DNA of 64,000 bases from Labrys monachus. Its GTDB lineage: Bacteria; Pseudomonadota; Alphaproteobacteria; Rhizobiales; Labraceae. Below, piece by piece: positions 8,435 through 19,953 of the stretch. Positions within the stretch are counted from its first letter, which is position 1; each line of letters opens with the position of its first letter. The translations under genes and the position numbers were made by a program. The stretch spans positions 6,021,001 to 6,085,000 of the forward strand of contig NZ_JAUSVK010000001.1 in the NCBI RefSeq assembly GCF_030814655.1, in the 5' to 3' direction. The notes beneath the pieces were generated by a model that worked only from the letters and a program-made list of their open reading frames with translations, had not been told where the DNA came from and made no database searches.

Positions 8435-9715
8435 ATGATGGACCTGCAGACCTGGGCGAGAGCCGACAACCTGATCTGGGGCATCGTGGGCCTGTCGACG
8501 GCCGGCGTCATCATGCGCCCCTTCGAGTGGCCGGAGGCCGTCTGGGCGCTCGCCGGGGCGGCGCTGCTGCTGGCGCTCGGGCTGATTCCCGCCGACGTCG
8601 CCTGGACGGGCGTGCTCAAGGGCCTCGACGTCTACCTGTTCCTGACGGGCATGATGCTGCTGTCGGAACTTGCCCGGAAGGAAGGGCTGTTCGACTGGCT
8701 GGCGGCGCTGGCGGTCGCCCATGCCCGCGGCTCGCCCCAGCGCCTCTTCGCCCTGATCTACGCCATCGGCATCGTCGTCACCGTGTTCCTGTCGAACGAC
8801 GCCACCGCCGTGGTGCTGACGCCGGCCGTCTTCGCCGCCACCAGGGCGGCCAAGGTCAAGGACCCCCTGCCCTTCCTGCTGATCTGCGCCTTCATCGCCA
8901 ATGCCGCCAGCTTCGTGCTGCCGATCTCCAACCCGGCCAACCTCGTCGTGTTCGGCGGCGGCCACATGCCGCCGCTGCTCGACTGGTTGCGCCTGTTCAC
9001 GCTTCCCTCGATCCTGGCGATCGGCGTCACCTTCGCCGCCCTGTGGCTGACCCAGCGCCGTTCGCTCGCCGCCGACGCGATCGCGGCGGACGTGCCGCGG
9101 CCCGCGCTGACGCCCGGGGCCAGGCTGGCCGGCGCCGGCATCGTCGCGACCGCGATCCTGCTCGCCGCCGCATCGGCCCTCGACCTCGACCTCGGCCTGC
9201 CGACGCTCGTCGCCGGCGTCGCTACGGCGGTGCTGGTGGTCTGCGTCAACCGGGACAATCCGGCCGAGATCCTGCGCGGCATTTCCTGGGGCGTGCTGCC
9301 GCTCGTCGCCGGGCTGTTCATCCTGGTGGAGGCGATGGCGCAGACGGGCGTGATCGGGTTGCTCGCCTCGGCGCTGCAACAGGCTGCCGCGAACGCTCCG
9401 CGCGAGGCCGGTGTGCTCGCCGGCACGATGACGGCGTTCGGCACCAACCTCGTCAACAACCTGCCCGCCGGGCTCATCGCCGGCAGCGCCATCCAGGCGG
9501 GGCCCCTGCCCGGCCATGTCGCGGCCTCGATCCTGGTGGGCATCGATCTCGGCCCCAATTTGTCGGTGACCGGATCCCTCGCCACCATCCTCTGGCTGGC
9601 GGCGCTGCGCCGGGACGGGCAGAGGGTCGGCGCGTGGCTGTTCCTGCGCCTCGGCATCGTGGTGATGACGCCGGCGCTCGCGGCGGCCCTCGCCGTGCTG
9701 GCCTGGCTCGGATAG
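8435..9715 (+). CDS. ArsB/NhaD-superfamily ion transporter
   Basis: 426 residues with about eleven hydrophobic helices. It has features of the ArsB/citrate ion-transporter superfamily: a TVFLSNDATAVVLTPAV segment near 111-127, and NAASFVLPISNPANLVVFGG near 153-172 with the conserved SNPANL turn. A second similar half ends with GTNLVNNLPAGLIAGSA. These Asn-Pro hairpins line the anion path in the family. The likely activity is efflux of an oxyanion such as arsenite or antimonite, or another anion. No arsC, arsR or arsA is adjacent, so arsenic specificity is unproven. A second start codon directly follows the first (ATGATG); no strong ribosome site is seen. It converges on a Crp/Fnr-type gene. 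Confidence 0.8.
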   Translation: MMDLQTWARADNLIWGIVGLSTAGVIMRPFEWPEAVWALAGAALLLALGLIPADVAWTGVLKGLDVYLFLTGMMLLSELARKEGLFDWLAALAVAHARGSPQRLFALIYAIGIVVTVFLSNDATAVVLTPAVFAATRAAKVKDPLPFLLICAFIANAASFVLPISNPANLVVFGGGHMPPLLDWLRLFTLPSILAIGVTFAALWLTQRRSLAADAIAADVPRPALTPGARLAGAGIVATAILLAAASALDLDLGLPTLVAGVATAVLVVCVNRDNPAEILRGISWGVLPLVAGLFILVEAMAQTGVIGLLASALQQAAANAPREAGVLAGTMTAFGTNLVNNLPAGLIAGSAIQAGPLPGHVAASILVGIDLGPNLSVTGSLATILWLAALRRDGQRVGAWLFLRLGIVVMTPALAAALAVLAWLG

Positions 9716-9735
9716 GCTCGGGACAGCCGGGCGTC

Positions 9736-10464
9736 CTATTCCGGCATGGGGTACACGCCCGGGAGCACCCGCTGATAGTGCCGGCGCAGATAGGCGTAGC
9801 ATTCGCAGGCCTCGCCCTCCAGCCGGCGCCGGTCGCGGATGGTGACCAGGGCCCGGCCGGTCGCGATGATGCCCTTCTTCTCGAGATCGCCGATGATGCG
9901 CGAGGCGTAGCTGCGCTGCACCCCGAGCATTTCGGCGATGAACTGCTGGGTGAGGCGCAAGTCCCGCCCGCCGATGCGGTCCTGGGTGGAGAGCAGCCAG
10001 CGGGCCAGCCTTGCGTCGAGGTCGTGCACCGCATTGCAGGCGACGGACTGCAGCACCTGCGCCAGCAGGCAGTCCGCATAGCGGGCGAAATGGTCGCGCA
10101 GGGTCGGCGAGCGCTGCTTGGCCGCTTCGAGGGCCTCGATCGGCACCCGCAGCGCCGTGCCGGCGACCTGCACGGCGCCCCGCGCGAAGGCCGGCTTGTT
10201 GCCGTCGCTGACGATGCCGCCGACGGCTCCCTCCTGCCCGATCATCGCGGCTTCCGCCGTCGCGCCCTCGCGCAGGTCGAGCAGGAGCGAGGCGATGGAG
10301 CCGGGACCGGGAAAATAGACGTGCAGGACATCCTGCCCGGGTTCGAACAGGATCTCGCCGGCTTCGAGCCCATAGGCTTCGGCATGGTGGGCGAGCAGAC
10401 CGCGGTCATGGGCGGAAAGGGCGTCGAGGAGGCGGTTGCGGACGGGATGCTGCACGCGCTTCAT
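9736..10464 (-). CDS. Crp/Fnr-family transcriptional regulator
   Basis: 242 residues. Residues ~25-120 form a cyclic-nucleotide-binding-type beta-roll (AGEILFEPGQDVLHVYFPGPG). Residues ~165-225 form a winged helix-turn-helix (LRLTQQFIAEMLGVQRSYAS, then RIIGDLEKKGII). There is no N-terminal Cys cluster, so it is not an Fe-S Fnr. The cAMP-type pocket motif is not recognisable, so the signal is unknown. It is a clear paralogue of the next regulator upstream: both share the core RYADCL-x-AQVLQSV-x-C and the ending RVLPG-x-YP. Proteins of this type often respond to redox, CO or general stress. Same strand as its paralogue, 121 bases apart. Confidence 0.85.
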   Translation of the reverse strand: MKRVQHPVRNRLLDALSAHDRGLLAHHAEAYGLEAGEILFEPGQDVLHVYFPGPGSIASLLLDLREGATAEAAMIGQEGAVGGIVSDGNKPAFARGAVQVAGTALRVPIEALEAAKQRSPTLRDHFARYADCLLAQVLQSVACNAVHDLDARLARWLLSTQDRIGGRDLRLTQQFIAEMLGVQRSYASRIIGDLEKKGIIATGRALVTIRDRRRLEGEACECYAYLRRHYQRVLPGVYPMPE

Positions 10465-10585
10465 GCACGCCGACTCCTGTGGATGGCGCGCCCCGACAAG
10501 GAGGGCCGCAGCGACCGGGGCCTTTTCGCGAAGATGTCAAAACAATGCGTCAGAAAAATGCGATTCGACGGGAGTGTGATTTCCC

Positions 10586-11356
10586 TCAGGGTTCGGCCCT
10601 CGGGTAGAGGCCCGGCAGCACGCGTTCGAAATGCCTGCGCACCCGTCCATAGCACTCGCAGCTGATTTCTTCGAGCACCGACCGCGCCTCGATGCACATG
10701 GCCCCGCGCCGCCGCGAGATCGCGCCCCGCTCCTCCAGCAACCTCGCGATGCGCGTCATATAGGTGCGGGCGACGCCGAACATCTCGGCCAACGATTCCT
10801 GGGTGAGCGGCAGTACCGGCTCCTGCAGCCGGTCATGCGTCATCAGGAGCCAGCGCGCGCAGCGCGCCTCGAGCGGGTGCAGGGCGGCGCAGCCCACCGA
10901 CTGCAGCACCTGCGCCGTCAGGCAGTCGGCATAGCGCGAGAAGATGTCGTGCACGCGCGGCGTCGCGCGCTTGGCGTCCTCCAGCCTGGCGATCGGCACC
11001 CGTGCCACCGGCCCGGCTATGCGCACCGCGGCGCGGGCGAAGGCCGGCTTCAGCCCGAGGCTGACGACGCCGCCGACCGCCCCCTCCCGCCCGATCGTCG
11101 CCGCCTCCACCATCCGTCCGTCGCGCATCGGCAGAACGAAGGCGATCACCGTCGGCCCGAGAGGGAAACAGGCATGCGTCACCTCGTCACCGGGCTCGAA
11201 CAGGCTTTCGCCCCGGCGGGTGTCGGCATATTCGACGGCCGGCGACAGGGCCTCCATCGCCGGCGCAGGCAGGGAATTCAGGATCTGGTTGCCGAGGCGC
11301 TGTCGTCCGGGCGTGCCGGTCCCCTCCGCCCCTGAGCGCTTCCCCTTGGCCAACAC
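10586..11356 (-). CDS. Crp/Fnr-family transcriptional regulator, paralogue
   Basis: 256 residues if the GTG at 11356 is used; a GTG at 11395 would add 13 residues with no counterpart in the paralogue, so the shorter form is preferred with moderate certainty. It has an N-terminal effector beta-roll (GESLFEPGDEVTHACFPLGP) and a C-terminal winged helix-turn-helix (LPLTQESLAEMFGVARTYMT, RIARLLEERGAI). Its architecture and long identical stretches show a tandem duplication with the neighbour at 9736. It is divergent from a receiver-domain gene at 11463, leaving about 100 bases for shared control. Effector unknown. Confidence 0.82.
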   Translation of the reverse strand: MLAKGKRSGAEGTGTPGRQRLGNQILNSLPAPAMEALSPAVEYADTRRGESLFEPGDEVTHACFPLGPTVIAFVLPMRDGRMVEAATIGREGAVGGVVSLGLKPAFARAAVRIAGPVARVPIARLEDAKRATPRVHDIFSRYADCLTAQVLQSVGCAALHPLEARCARWLLMTHDRLQEPVLPLTQESLAEMFGVARTYMTRIARLLEERGAISRRRGAMCIEARSVLEEISCECYGRVRRHFERVLPGLYPRAEP

Positions 11357-11462
11357 AGCATCCCGCTCGAAAAAAGTCGCGGAACCGCGTAGCACCGGCG
11401 GGAACCATCGGTCTGTCTACTAGTTGACATAGGGAGTTGGTCGTACGGTCGAGGAGTGTTCC

Positions 11463-11825
11463 ATGAACCTGCAGCGCGGTACTGCGGGCGTGCTGTTGGT
11501 GGAAGATGAACTTCTGATCGCGTGCCTGATGGAAGACATGCTCCGCGAACTCGGCTTCCGGAACATCCATATCGCATCGAGCCTGATGCAGGCGGTGGAG
11601 CTGCTGGTCTCCCGCGTCGTCGACCTCGGCATCCTCGATGTCAATGTCGGCAAGGATCTCGTCTTCCCGCTCGCCTGCGAACTGAAAACCCGGAAAGTGC
11701 CGATCGTCTTCGCCACAGGGCGCGCGCCCTCCGACCTCCCGCCGGAATGGACGACCTGCCCGGTTCTCCCCAAACCGGTGGACATGGCCGTGCTGACGCG
11801 CACGATCGGCGCGTTCGGGTTCTGA
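11463..11825 (+). CDS. Single-domain response regulator
   Basis: 120 residues, receiver domain only. E14-D15 acidic pocket, phosphoacceptor D59 (GILDVNV), T85 (FATG) and K104 (LPKPVD) are in place. The start is set by GAGGAG 7 bases upstream of the ATG. The surrounding sequence (VLLVEDELLIACLMEDML) is typical of stand-alone receivers of the alphaproteobacterial general-stress or phosphorelay type. No kinase is adjacent. A strong hairpin terminator follows. Confidence 0.83.
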   Translation: MNLQRGTAGVLLVEDELLIACLMEDMLRELGFRNIHIASSLMQAVELLVSRVVDLGILDVNVGKDLVFPLACELKTRKVPIVFATGRAPSDLPPEWTTCPVLPKPVDMAVLTRTIGAFGF

Positions 11826-11889
11826 TCGCCCGCCGCCCGCTCTCCGGAGGCAGGCGAGATGCATGGCGGGCCAAGCATTTTGCTTTCGC

Positions 11890-11933
11890 GCCGAGGGGCG
11901 CCGCCGGACTCCGGCGGCGCCCCTCGGCTTTCT
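11890..11933. terminator. Strong hairpin terminator between receiver gene and katG
   Basis: An 18-base-pair perfect stem (GCCGAGGGGCGCCGCCGG at 11890-11907 and its exact complement at 11911-11928) closes a three-base loop and is followed by TTTCT on the plus strand. It sits between the convergent ends of the receiver gene (11825) and katG (11941), so it can serve both directions. Confidence 0.85.
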
Positions 11934-11940
11934 GCGGGCG

Positions 11941-14494
<2,554 letters not shown>

Positions 14495-15433
14495 ATGATC
14501 AACCTGACACTCCGGCAGCTTCGCTATTTCGAGGCGCTGGCACGGCACGGCCATTTCGGACGGGCAGCGGATGCCTGCGCCATCACGCAGCCCGCGCTGT
14601 CGGTGCAGATCAAGGAATTGGAGGAATCGCTGGGCACCGCGCTGTTCGAGCGCGGCGCCCGCCAGGTCCAGCTCACCAATTTCGGCAAGGAATTCGCGCT
14701 GCGCACCCGCGATATCCTGCGTTCGGTCGAAGCGCTGGGAGACCTCGCGCAGGCCTCGCGGGACCGCTTGGTGGGGCCGCTGCGCATCGGCATCATCCCG
14801 ACCGTAGCTCCCTATCTGCTGCCGACCATCATCGGCAATCTCACGCGCCTGCATGACGGCCTCGACATCCACGTGCGCGAGACGCTGACGCCCAAGCTGA
14901 TCCAGGAACTGGCGGACGGCCGGCTTGATACGGCCATCGTCGCCCTGCCGGTATCCGAGCTCTCGTTTACCGAGGTGGCGCTGTTCACCGAGGAGTTCGT
15001 GCTGGTCCGGCCGGGCGAGGACGAGGGCAAGCCGGTGCCCGACCGCGACACGCTGCGCGAGATGCGGCTGCTCCTGCTGGAAGAAGGCCACTGCTTCCGC
15101 GACCAGGCCCTGGCGTTCTGCAACATGCATTCCATGCTGACGCGGGAATTGCTGGACGGCAGCTCGCTGTCCACCCTGGTGCAGATGGTGGGGGCCGGCA
15201 TCGGCGTCACCCTGATTCCGGAAATGGCCGTGGCGATGGAGACACGCTCGGCATCGGTGTCCATCGCCCGCTTCAAGAGCCCGCGGCCCTCGCGGACGAT
15301 CGGCATGATCTGGCGCAAGACGAGTCCGCTGGTCGCCCAGCTCATGCAGATCTCCGAGGTCGTCCGCGACTCCGCCGACATGCTGCGGGAGAGGCACAAG
15401 GCGATGTCGCCGCCATCCGCCGCGCGAGCCTGA
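14495..15433 (+). CDS. oxyR: OxyR, peroxide-sensing LysR-type regulator
   Basis: 312 residues. N-terminal LysR helix-turn-helix (residues ~5-64: LRQLRYFEALARHGHFGRAA, ITQPALSVQIKELE). The effector domain carries the OxyR redox pair: C200 in EEGHCFRDQ and C209 in ALAFCN, matching C199 and C208 of the E. coli protein. Peroxide oxidises these to a disulfide and switches the regulator to activate katG and similar genes. ATG start with AAGGCG about 8 bases upstream. The divergent katG supports the assignment. Confidence 0.95.
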   Translation: MINLTLRQLRYFEALARHGHFGRAADACAITQPALSVQIKELEESLGTALFERGARQVQLTNFGKEFALRTRDILRSVEALGDLAQASRDRLVGPLRIGIIPTVAPYLLPTIIGNLTRLHDGLDIHVRETLTPKLIQELADGRLDTAIVALPVSELSFTEVALFTEEFVLVRPGEDEGKPVPDRDTLREMRLLLLEEGHCFRDQALAFCNMHSMLTRELLDGSSLSTLVQMVGAGIGVTLIPEMAVAMETRSASVSIARFKSPRPSRTIGMIWRKTSPLVAQLMQISEVVRDSADMLRERHKAMSPPSAARA

Positions 15434-15624
15434 CGGCCCCGCACCGTCGAGGCCCGCGAGGGGAGGGACGAGGGTCGCCGCGCCCACGACGCTGCGCGCC
15501 CGCCTCGTCCGCGTCGAGGAAGCCGAGGAGGGGCTGCCGCCTTCTCCGGCGTCCCGCCATTGGCCGGAAACGTCTCCGCTTGCCGGCGCCATGCAGGGTA
15601 CGGCGACCGCGCGGGAAGTCCCCT

Positions 15625-16644
15625 TCACGTGGCCGAGGGCTCGTGGATCACGATACGGTCGCGCCCCGCCATCTTGGCACGGAAAAGCGCCTGGTCGGCG
15701 ATATGGAGAAGTTCGCCGGGCGTATAGCCGACCGCCGGCAGCGTGCTCGCAATGCCGATGCTGATCGTGACGCGCCCCGATCCGTGCGGAATGTTGAGAT
15801 CGCGAACACCCGCCACCATGCGCTCCGCCACATGGGATGCACCGGGATCGGACACGTTGAGAAGGACGGCGACGAATTCCTCGCCGCCGAATCGAGCCGC
15901 CAGATCCGTCCGGCGGCCGAGGCTGTTCTGGATCACCTGCGCGATGCGCTTGAGCGCCTCGTCCCCGGCAAGGTGTCCATAAGTATCATTGTACTTCTTG
16001 AAATTGTCGACGTCGATCATCAGGATGGCGATGGGGATCTGCTTGCGCAGCGACCGCTGCCATTCCAGGCTGAGATATTCGTCGAAATAGCGCCTGTTGC
16101 CCAGCGAGGTCAGCCCGTCGATCCGTGTCAGGCGCTCAAGCTCGAGATTGGCCTTTATCAACTGGCGCTGACTCTCGCGCAAGGCGCGATAGGCCTCGTT
16201 GCGCTGCACGTGATCGAGATAGGCACGCGTGTGATAGCGAATCCGCGCGATGAGCTCGATCTGGTCCGGCAGCTTGACGAGATAGTCGTTCGCGCCGGCG
16301 TTGAACGCCTCGCCCTTGATGGCCGGCTCGTCCTTGGTGGAGAGCACGATGACCGGGACGGCCTGCGTGGAGGGATTCTGGCGATATTGCCGGACGAGGT
16401 CGAGCCCGTCCATGCCGGGCATGACGAGATCCTGCAGGATCACGGTCGGCTTCACCTCGGCGGCGACCCGCACCGCTTCGAGCGGATTGGTGCAGTAGTG
16501 GAAGTCGAGCTCGGGCTGGCCCGCCAGCGCGCGCCGCACCGCCTCGCAGATCATCACCTGGTCGTCGACGAGCAGGACCATCGACAGGTAGTTTTCGGCC
16601 GGAGCCGGAACAATCCCGAAAGCGAGATCGAAATCGTCTGACAT
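15625..16644 (-). CDS. wspR: WspR-type response regulator / diguanylate cyclase
   Basis: 339 residues. The receiver domain (~22-145) has D27-D28, phosphoacceptor D72 in LQDLVMPGMDG and K124. A coiled linker follows (~145-172, YRALRESQRQLIKANLELER). The GGDEF domain has an intact active site GGEEF at 253-257 and an RxxD inhibitory site at 244-247, five residues before it, so it should make cyclic di-GMP with product inhibition. Phosphorylated WspR clusters and is active in the Pseudomonas system. It is the last gene of the wsp operon, 11 bases after wspF, and is the output of the pathway. Confidence 0.93.
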   Translation of the reverse strand: MSDDFDLAFGIVPAPAENYLSMVLLVDDQVMICEAVRRALAGQPELDFHYCTNPLEAVRVAAEVKPTVILQDLVMPGMDGLDLVRQYRQNPSTQAVPVIVLSTKDEPAIKGEAFNAGANDYLVKLPDQIELIARIRYHTRAYLDHVQRNEAYRALRESQRQLIKANLELERLTRIDGLTSLGNRRYFDEYLSLEWQRSLRKQIPIAILMIDVDNFKKYNDTYGHLAGDEALKRIAQVIQNSLGRRTDLAARFGGEEFVAVLLNVSDPGASHVAERMVAGVRDLNIPHGSGRVTISIGIASTLPAVGYTPGELLHIADQALFRAKMAGRDRIVIHEPSAT

Positions 16645-16655
16645 GGGGGTATCCT

Positions 16656-17669
16656 TCAGATCCCATTATAGCAGGCTTGCACCAGGCGTGCCGCGATTGA
16701 ATTGAGCGGTAGAATCTCGGCCGCCGCCCCGATCGCCGCCGCGGCCTTGGGCATGCCGTAAACCGCGCTGGTGGCTTCGTCCTGCGCAATCGTCAGGTGC
16801 CCCTTGTCGCGCAGCGACTTCAGTCCCTTGGCGCCATCGCGCCCCATCCCGGACAGAAGGACGGCGACGACAGGCCCGCGCCAGCGCTGCGCCACGCTCT
16901 CGAAGAACACGTCGACCGAGGGACGATAGTGATTGTTGCGCGGATCGGACGTATAGCCCAGTTCGCCCGTCGGCCTGTAGACGAGGTGATCATTCGTCGC
17001 GGCGACGAGGACCGTTCCCGCCTCCGGGACGTCGCCCTCGACCGCGGCGCGGATGGGCAGCGCCGTGTGCTGGCCGAGCCAGTGCACCAGGCCGGGAACG
17101 AACTGGGCGTCCAGATGCTGGATCACGACGACCGCGGCCGGGAGGTCTCCCGGCAGCTTGCCGAGCACGCCGGCGACGGCGGCCGGGCCGCCGGCCGAGG
17201 CGCCGATCCCGATCAGCCGCTGCGCCGCCGGAGCCTGCACGGCCGCCGCCTTGCGCCGCGTGAGGGAACTGTCCTGGATGAGCCGCGCAATATTGGCGAT
17301 CTTGGCCAGGAAGGGCTGCGTCCTGGCGGATCTCGCCCCGTCGGACGCCATCGTCGGAACTTCGACCGCGTCGAGCGCGCCATAGCCCATGGCGTCATAG
17401 ACCTCGGGCACATTGGCATCGATGCTGGCGGTCACCACCAGGATCGGGCACGGGGTCGCCGCCATGATCCGGCGCGTCGCCTCGACGCCGTTCATCTCCG
17501 GCATGGTCAGATCCATCAGCACGAGGTCCGGCAGATCCAGCGCGCAGGCCTCGACGGCTTCGCGCCCGTTCGTCGCGACCCATGCGACCTGATGGGCCGG
17601 CACGGCGGCGAGGGTGCGGCGAAGCATTTCGACCGCCATGGGCAGATCGTTGACGATGCCGATCCTCAT
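16656..17669 (-). CDS. wspF: WspF, CheB-like receptor methylesterase
   Basis: 337 residues from the ATG giving MRIGIVNDLPMAVE, which matches the start of Pseudomonas WspF and has GGGGA 9 bases upstream; a GTG at 17690 would add seven residues. The receiver domain has Asn in place of one acidic residue (IVND), as WspF proteins do, and phosphoacceptor D53 in LMDLTMPEMNG. The C-terminal methylesterase has the Ser (IGASAGGPAAV), His (VVIQHLDAQF) and Asp (GMGRDGAKG) triad. It removes methyl groups from WspA and adapts the system; loss of WspF locks it on in Pseudomonas. Confidence 0.93.
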   Translation of the reverse strand: MRIGIVNDLPMAVEMLRRTLAAVPAHQVAWVATNGREAVEACALDLPDLVLMDLTMPEMNGVEATRRIMAATPCPILVVTASIDANVPEVYDAMGYGALDAVEVPTMASDGARSARTQPFLAKIANIARLIQDSSLTRRKAAAVQAPAAQRLIGIGASAGGPAAVAGVLGKLPGDLPAAVVVIQHLDAQFVPGLVHWLGQHTALPIRAAVEGDVPEAGTVLVAATNDHLVYRPTGELGYTSDPRNNHYRPSVDVFFESVAQRWRGPVVAVLLSGMGRDGAKGLKSLRDKGHLTIAQDEATSAVYGMPKAAAAIGAAAEILPLNSIAARLVQACYNGI

Positions 17670-17691
17670 GATCGCCGGTCCCCAGAGCACG

Positions 17692-19953
17692 TCATTCGTC
17701 GGCTTCCCCGATCAGGTCGGCGACGGCCCGCACCAGCGTCTCGTCATGGAAGCTGCCCTTGGCCAGGTAATAGTCGGCGCCGGCATCGAGGCCGCGGCGG
17801 CGATCCTCCTCCCGGTCCTTGTAGGAAACGATCATGACGGGTATCCCGCCGAGGCGCACGTCGTTCTTGATCAGCGTGACGAGCTCGATGCCGTCCATGC
17901 GCGGCATGTCGACATCGGTGACCACCAGGTCGAACGGATCGGAGCGGACCGCGTTCCATCCGTCCATGCCGTCGACCGCCACCTCGACATGATAGCCGTG
18001 GTGATCGAGCAGTTTGCGCTCGAGTTCGCGCACGGTGAGCGAATCGTCGACCACCAGCACGCGCTTGCGCCGTTTGCGGTCCGCGGTGTCCGCGGCCCGC
18101 CCGAGCGCGCGCAGACGCCCGGACGAAGCGAGCTTCTCGACCGAGCGGATGAGATCGTCGACGTCGAGGATGAGCACCGGCGAGCCGTCATCCATCAGGG
18201 CCGCGGCACTGACGTCCTTGACCTTGCCCAGGCGCGGGTCGAGCGGCTGCACGACCAGTTCCCGCTCCCCGGCGAAACGATCGACGATCACGCCGTAGCT
18301 CCGCTCGCGCTCGCCGATGACGACGACGGGAAACTCGCCTCCGGCCGGCTTCCATTCAGCCCGCTCCAGCACGTCATGCGCGGTGATCAGGCCGATCTGC
18401 CGGCCGTCGAACCGAAAATGCGGACGCCCTTCGACCAATTCGACGCGCTCACGCGGCAATCTGAGGGCTCGCGCGATGCCCACCAGCGGAAACGCGTAGA
18501 GTTCGCCGTCGATCTCCGCCAGCAGCGTGCGCACCACCGAGAGGGTGAGGGGCAGTTCGAGCTGGAAGGAGGTCCCGACACCAGCCGCAGAGGATACCCT
18601 GACGAGCCCACCGACCTGCCTGGCCATGTCCCTGACGGCATCCAGGCCGACACCGCGGCCGGAGATGTCGCTGACCGTCGTCTTCAGCGAGAAGCCCGGC
18701 AGAAACAGGAATTCGAGCAGTTCCTCCTCGCTGAGGCTGCCGATGGCTTCCGGGCTGGCGAGCCGGCGGCTGCCGATCTGCCGGCGCAGGACGTCGAGGT
18801 CGACGCCCCTGCCGTCGTCGGAGACGATGATCTGCAGCCGGCCCGCGCTATGCCGCGCCTCGATCCGGACGGTGGCCTCCTCCGGCTTGCCGGCCGCGAT
18901 GCGTTCCCCCGGCGTCTCCAGGCCGTGATCGACGGCATTGCGCAGGAGATGCCCGAGCGGCGCATCGAGCTGGTCCAGGATGTCGCGGTCGATGCTCGTC
19001 GACCCGCCCACGATCTCCAGCCGCGCGATCTTGCCGAGCGCCAGGCCGAGATCGCGCACCATGCGCGAATAATGCTTCACGCCGTCCTCGAGCGGCCCCA
19101 TCCGGCTGGCCAGCGTCTCGTCGTAGAGCCGGTTGGCGAGGTCGGTGACGCGCCTGTCGATGCTGTCCAGCTCGCCGAGCCGTTGCGCGAGGAATTCCTG
19201 CATCGCCGCCAGCTTCTGCCCGGCGTCGGCGAGCGCCGGCGCGACGCGCTCGTCATTGCCCGGCTGCGGCAGCTCTGAACGCAGGGCGTCGAAGGATCTG
19301 GCGAGATCGGTCTGCAGGCGCTTGAGCCGGACGAGGCCGCCGGCGAAGGGCTTCAGCCGCCGCGCCTCGATCAACGCCTCGCCGGCGAGCCCGAGCAGCC
19401 GGTTGAGGCTGCCGGCCGTCAGGCGCACGATGCGGTCGGGGCCGCCGGCAACGGCCGCCGTGAAGGCCGGCTCCATCGGCTGCGGCGTCTGCATGGCGGG
19501 CGCCCGGACGGGCACCGGCCCGCCCTCCACGGGCTCCGGGGCCTCCTCCGCCGGGTCAGGCGCCGACGCGTCCGCCAGCGCCTTCAGGAATTTCGCGATC
19601 GCGGGCGCGGTCTGGTCGGTGCCGCCCTCGGGTTGCGCGGCGATCGCCGCCAGCAGATCGACGCCGCCGAAAAGGGCGCTGATATGCGCCCGCTGCAGCC
19701 GCACCTGCCCGCGCTGGGCGGCGACGAAACATTCCTCCATCGCATGCGTGACGGTGACCGCCGGGGTGAGGTCGATGATGCGCGCGGCGCCCTTCAGCGA
19801 GTGGGCGGCCCGCATGCAGGCTTCGAGGTGATCGGCCGCCATGGGCTGGCGCTCCAGCGCGAGAAGTCCCGCGGTCAGCGCGTGGGACTGGGTCTCGAGC
19901 TCGGCTCGAAACAGGTCCAGCATCGAGAACTGGCTGAAATCCTCCCCGCTCAT
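17692..19953 (-). CDS. wspE: WspE, hybrid CheA-type histidine kinase with receiver
   Basis: 753 residues. In order: Hpt domain with phospho-His H51 (AAHSLKGAARI); linker; HATPase with N-box LRNAVDHGLETPGERIA (~residues 335-352) and G-rich loop DDGRGVDLDVL; CheW-like coupling domain (~470-600); and a C-terminal receiver (~625-745) with LVVDDSLTVRELE and phosphoacceptor Asp in VVTDVDMPRMDG. It phosphorylates WspR and WspF on signal from WspA. Start overlaps the wspD stop as ATGA. Confidence 0.93.
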   Translation of the reverse strand: MSGEDFSQFSMLDLFRAELETQSHALTAGLLALERQPMAADHLEACMRAAHSLKGAARIIDLTPAVTVTHAMEECFVAAQRGQVRLQRAHISALFGGVDLLAAIAAQPEGGTDQTAPAIAKFLKALADASAPDPAEEAPEPVEGGPVPVRAPAMQTPQPMEPAFTAAVAGGPDRIVRLTAGSLNRLLGLAGEALIEARRLKPFAGGLVRLKRLQTDLARSFDALRSELPQPGNDERVAPALADAGQKLAAMQEFLAQRLGELDSIDRRVTDLANRLYDETLASRMGPLEDGVKHYSRMVRDLGLALGKIARLEIVGGSTSIDRDILDQLDAPLGHLLRNAVDHGLETPGERIAAGKPEEATVRIEARHSAGRLQIIVSDDGRGVDLDVLRRQIGSRRLASPEAIGSLSEEELLEFLFLPGFSLKTTVSDISGRGVGLDAVRDMARQVGGLVRVSSAAGVGTSFQLELPLTLSVVRTLLAEIDGELYAFPLVGIARALRLPRERVELVEGRPHFRFDGRQIGLITAHDVLERAEWKPAGGEFPVVVIGERERSYGVIVDRFAGERELVVQPLDPRLGKVKDVSAAALMDDGSPVLILDVDDLIRSVEKLASSGRLRALGRAADTADRKRRKRVLVVDDSLTVRELERKLLDHHGYHVEVAVDGMDGWNAVRSDPFDLVVTDVDMPRMDGIELVTLIKNDVRLGGIPVMIVSYKDREEDRRRGLDAGADYYLAKGSFHDETLVRAVADLIGEADE

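Noticed and set aside
8336-9802. Minus-strand open frame of 488 codons opposite the ArsB-type transporter
   Set aside because: Arg/Asp/Gln/His-rich shadow; the plus strand encodes a clear transporter.
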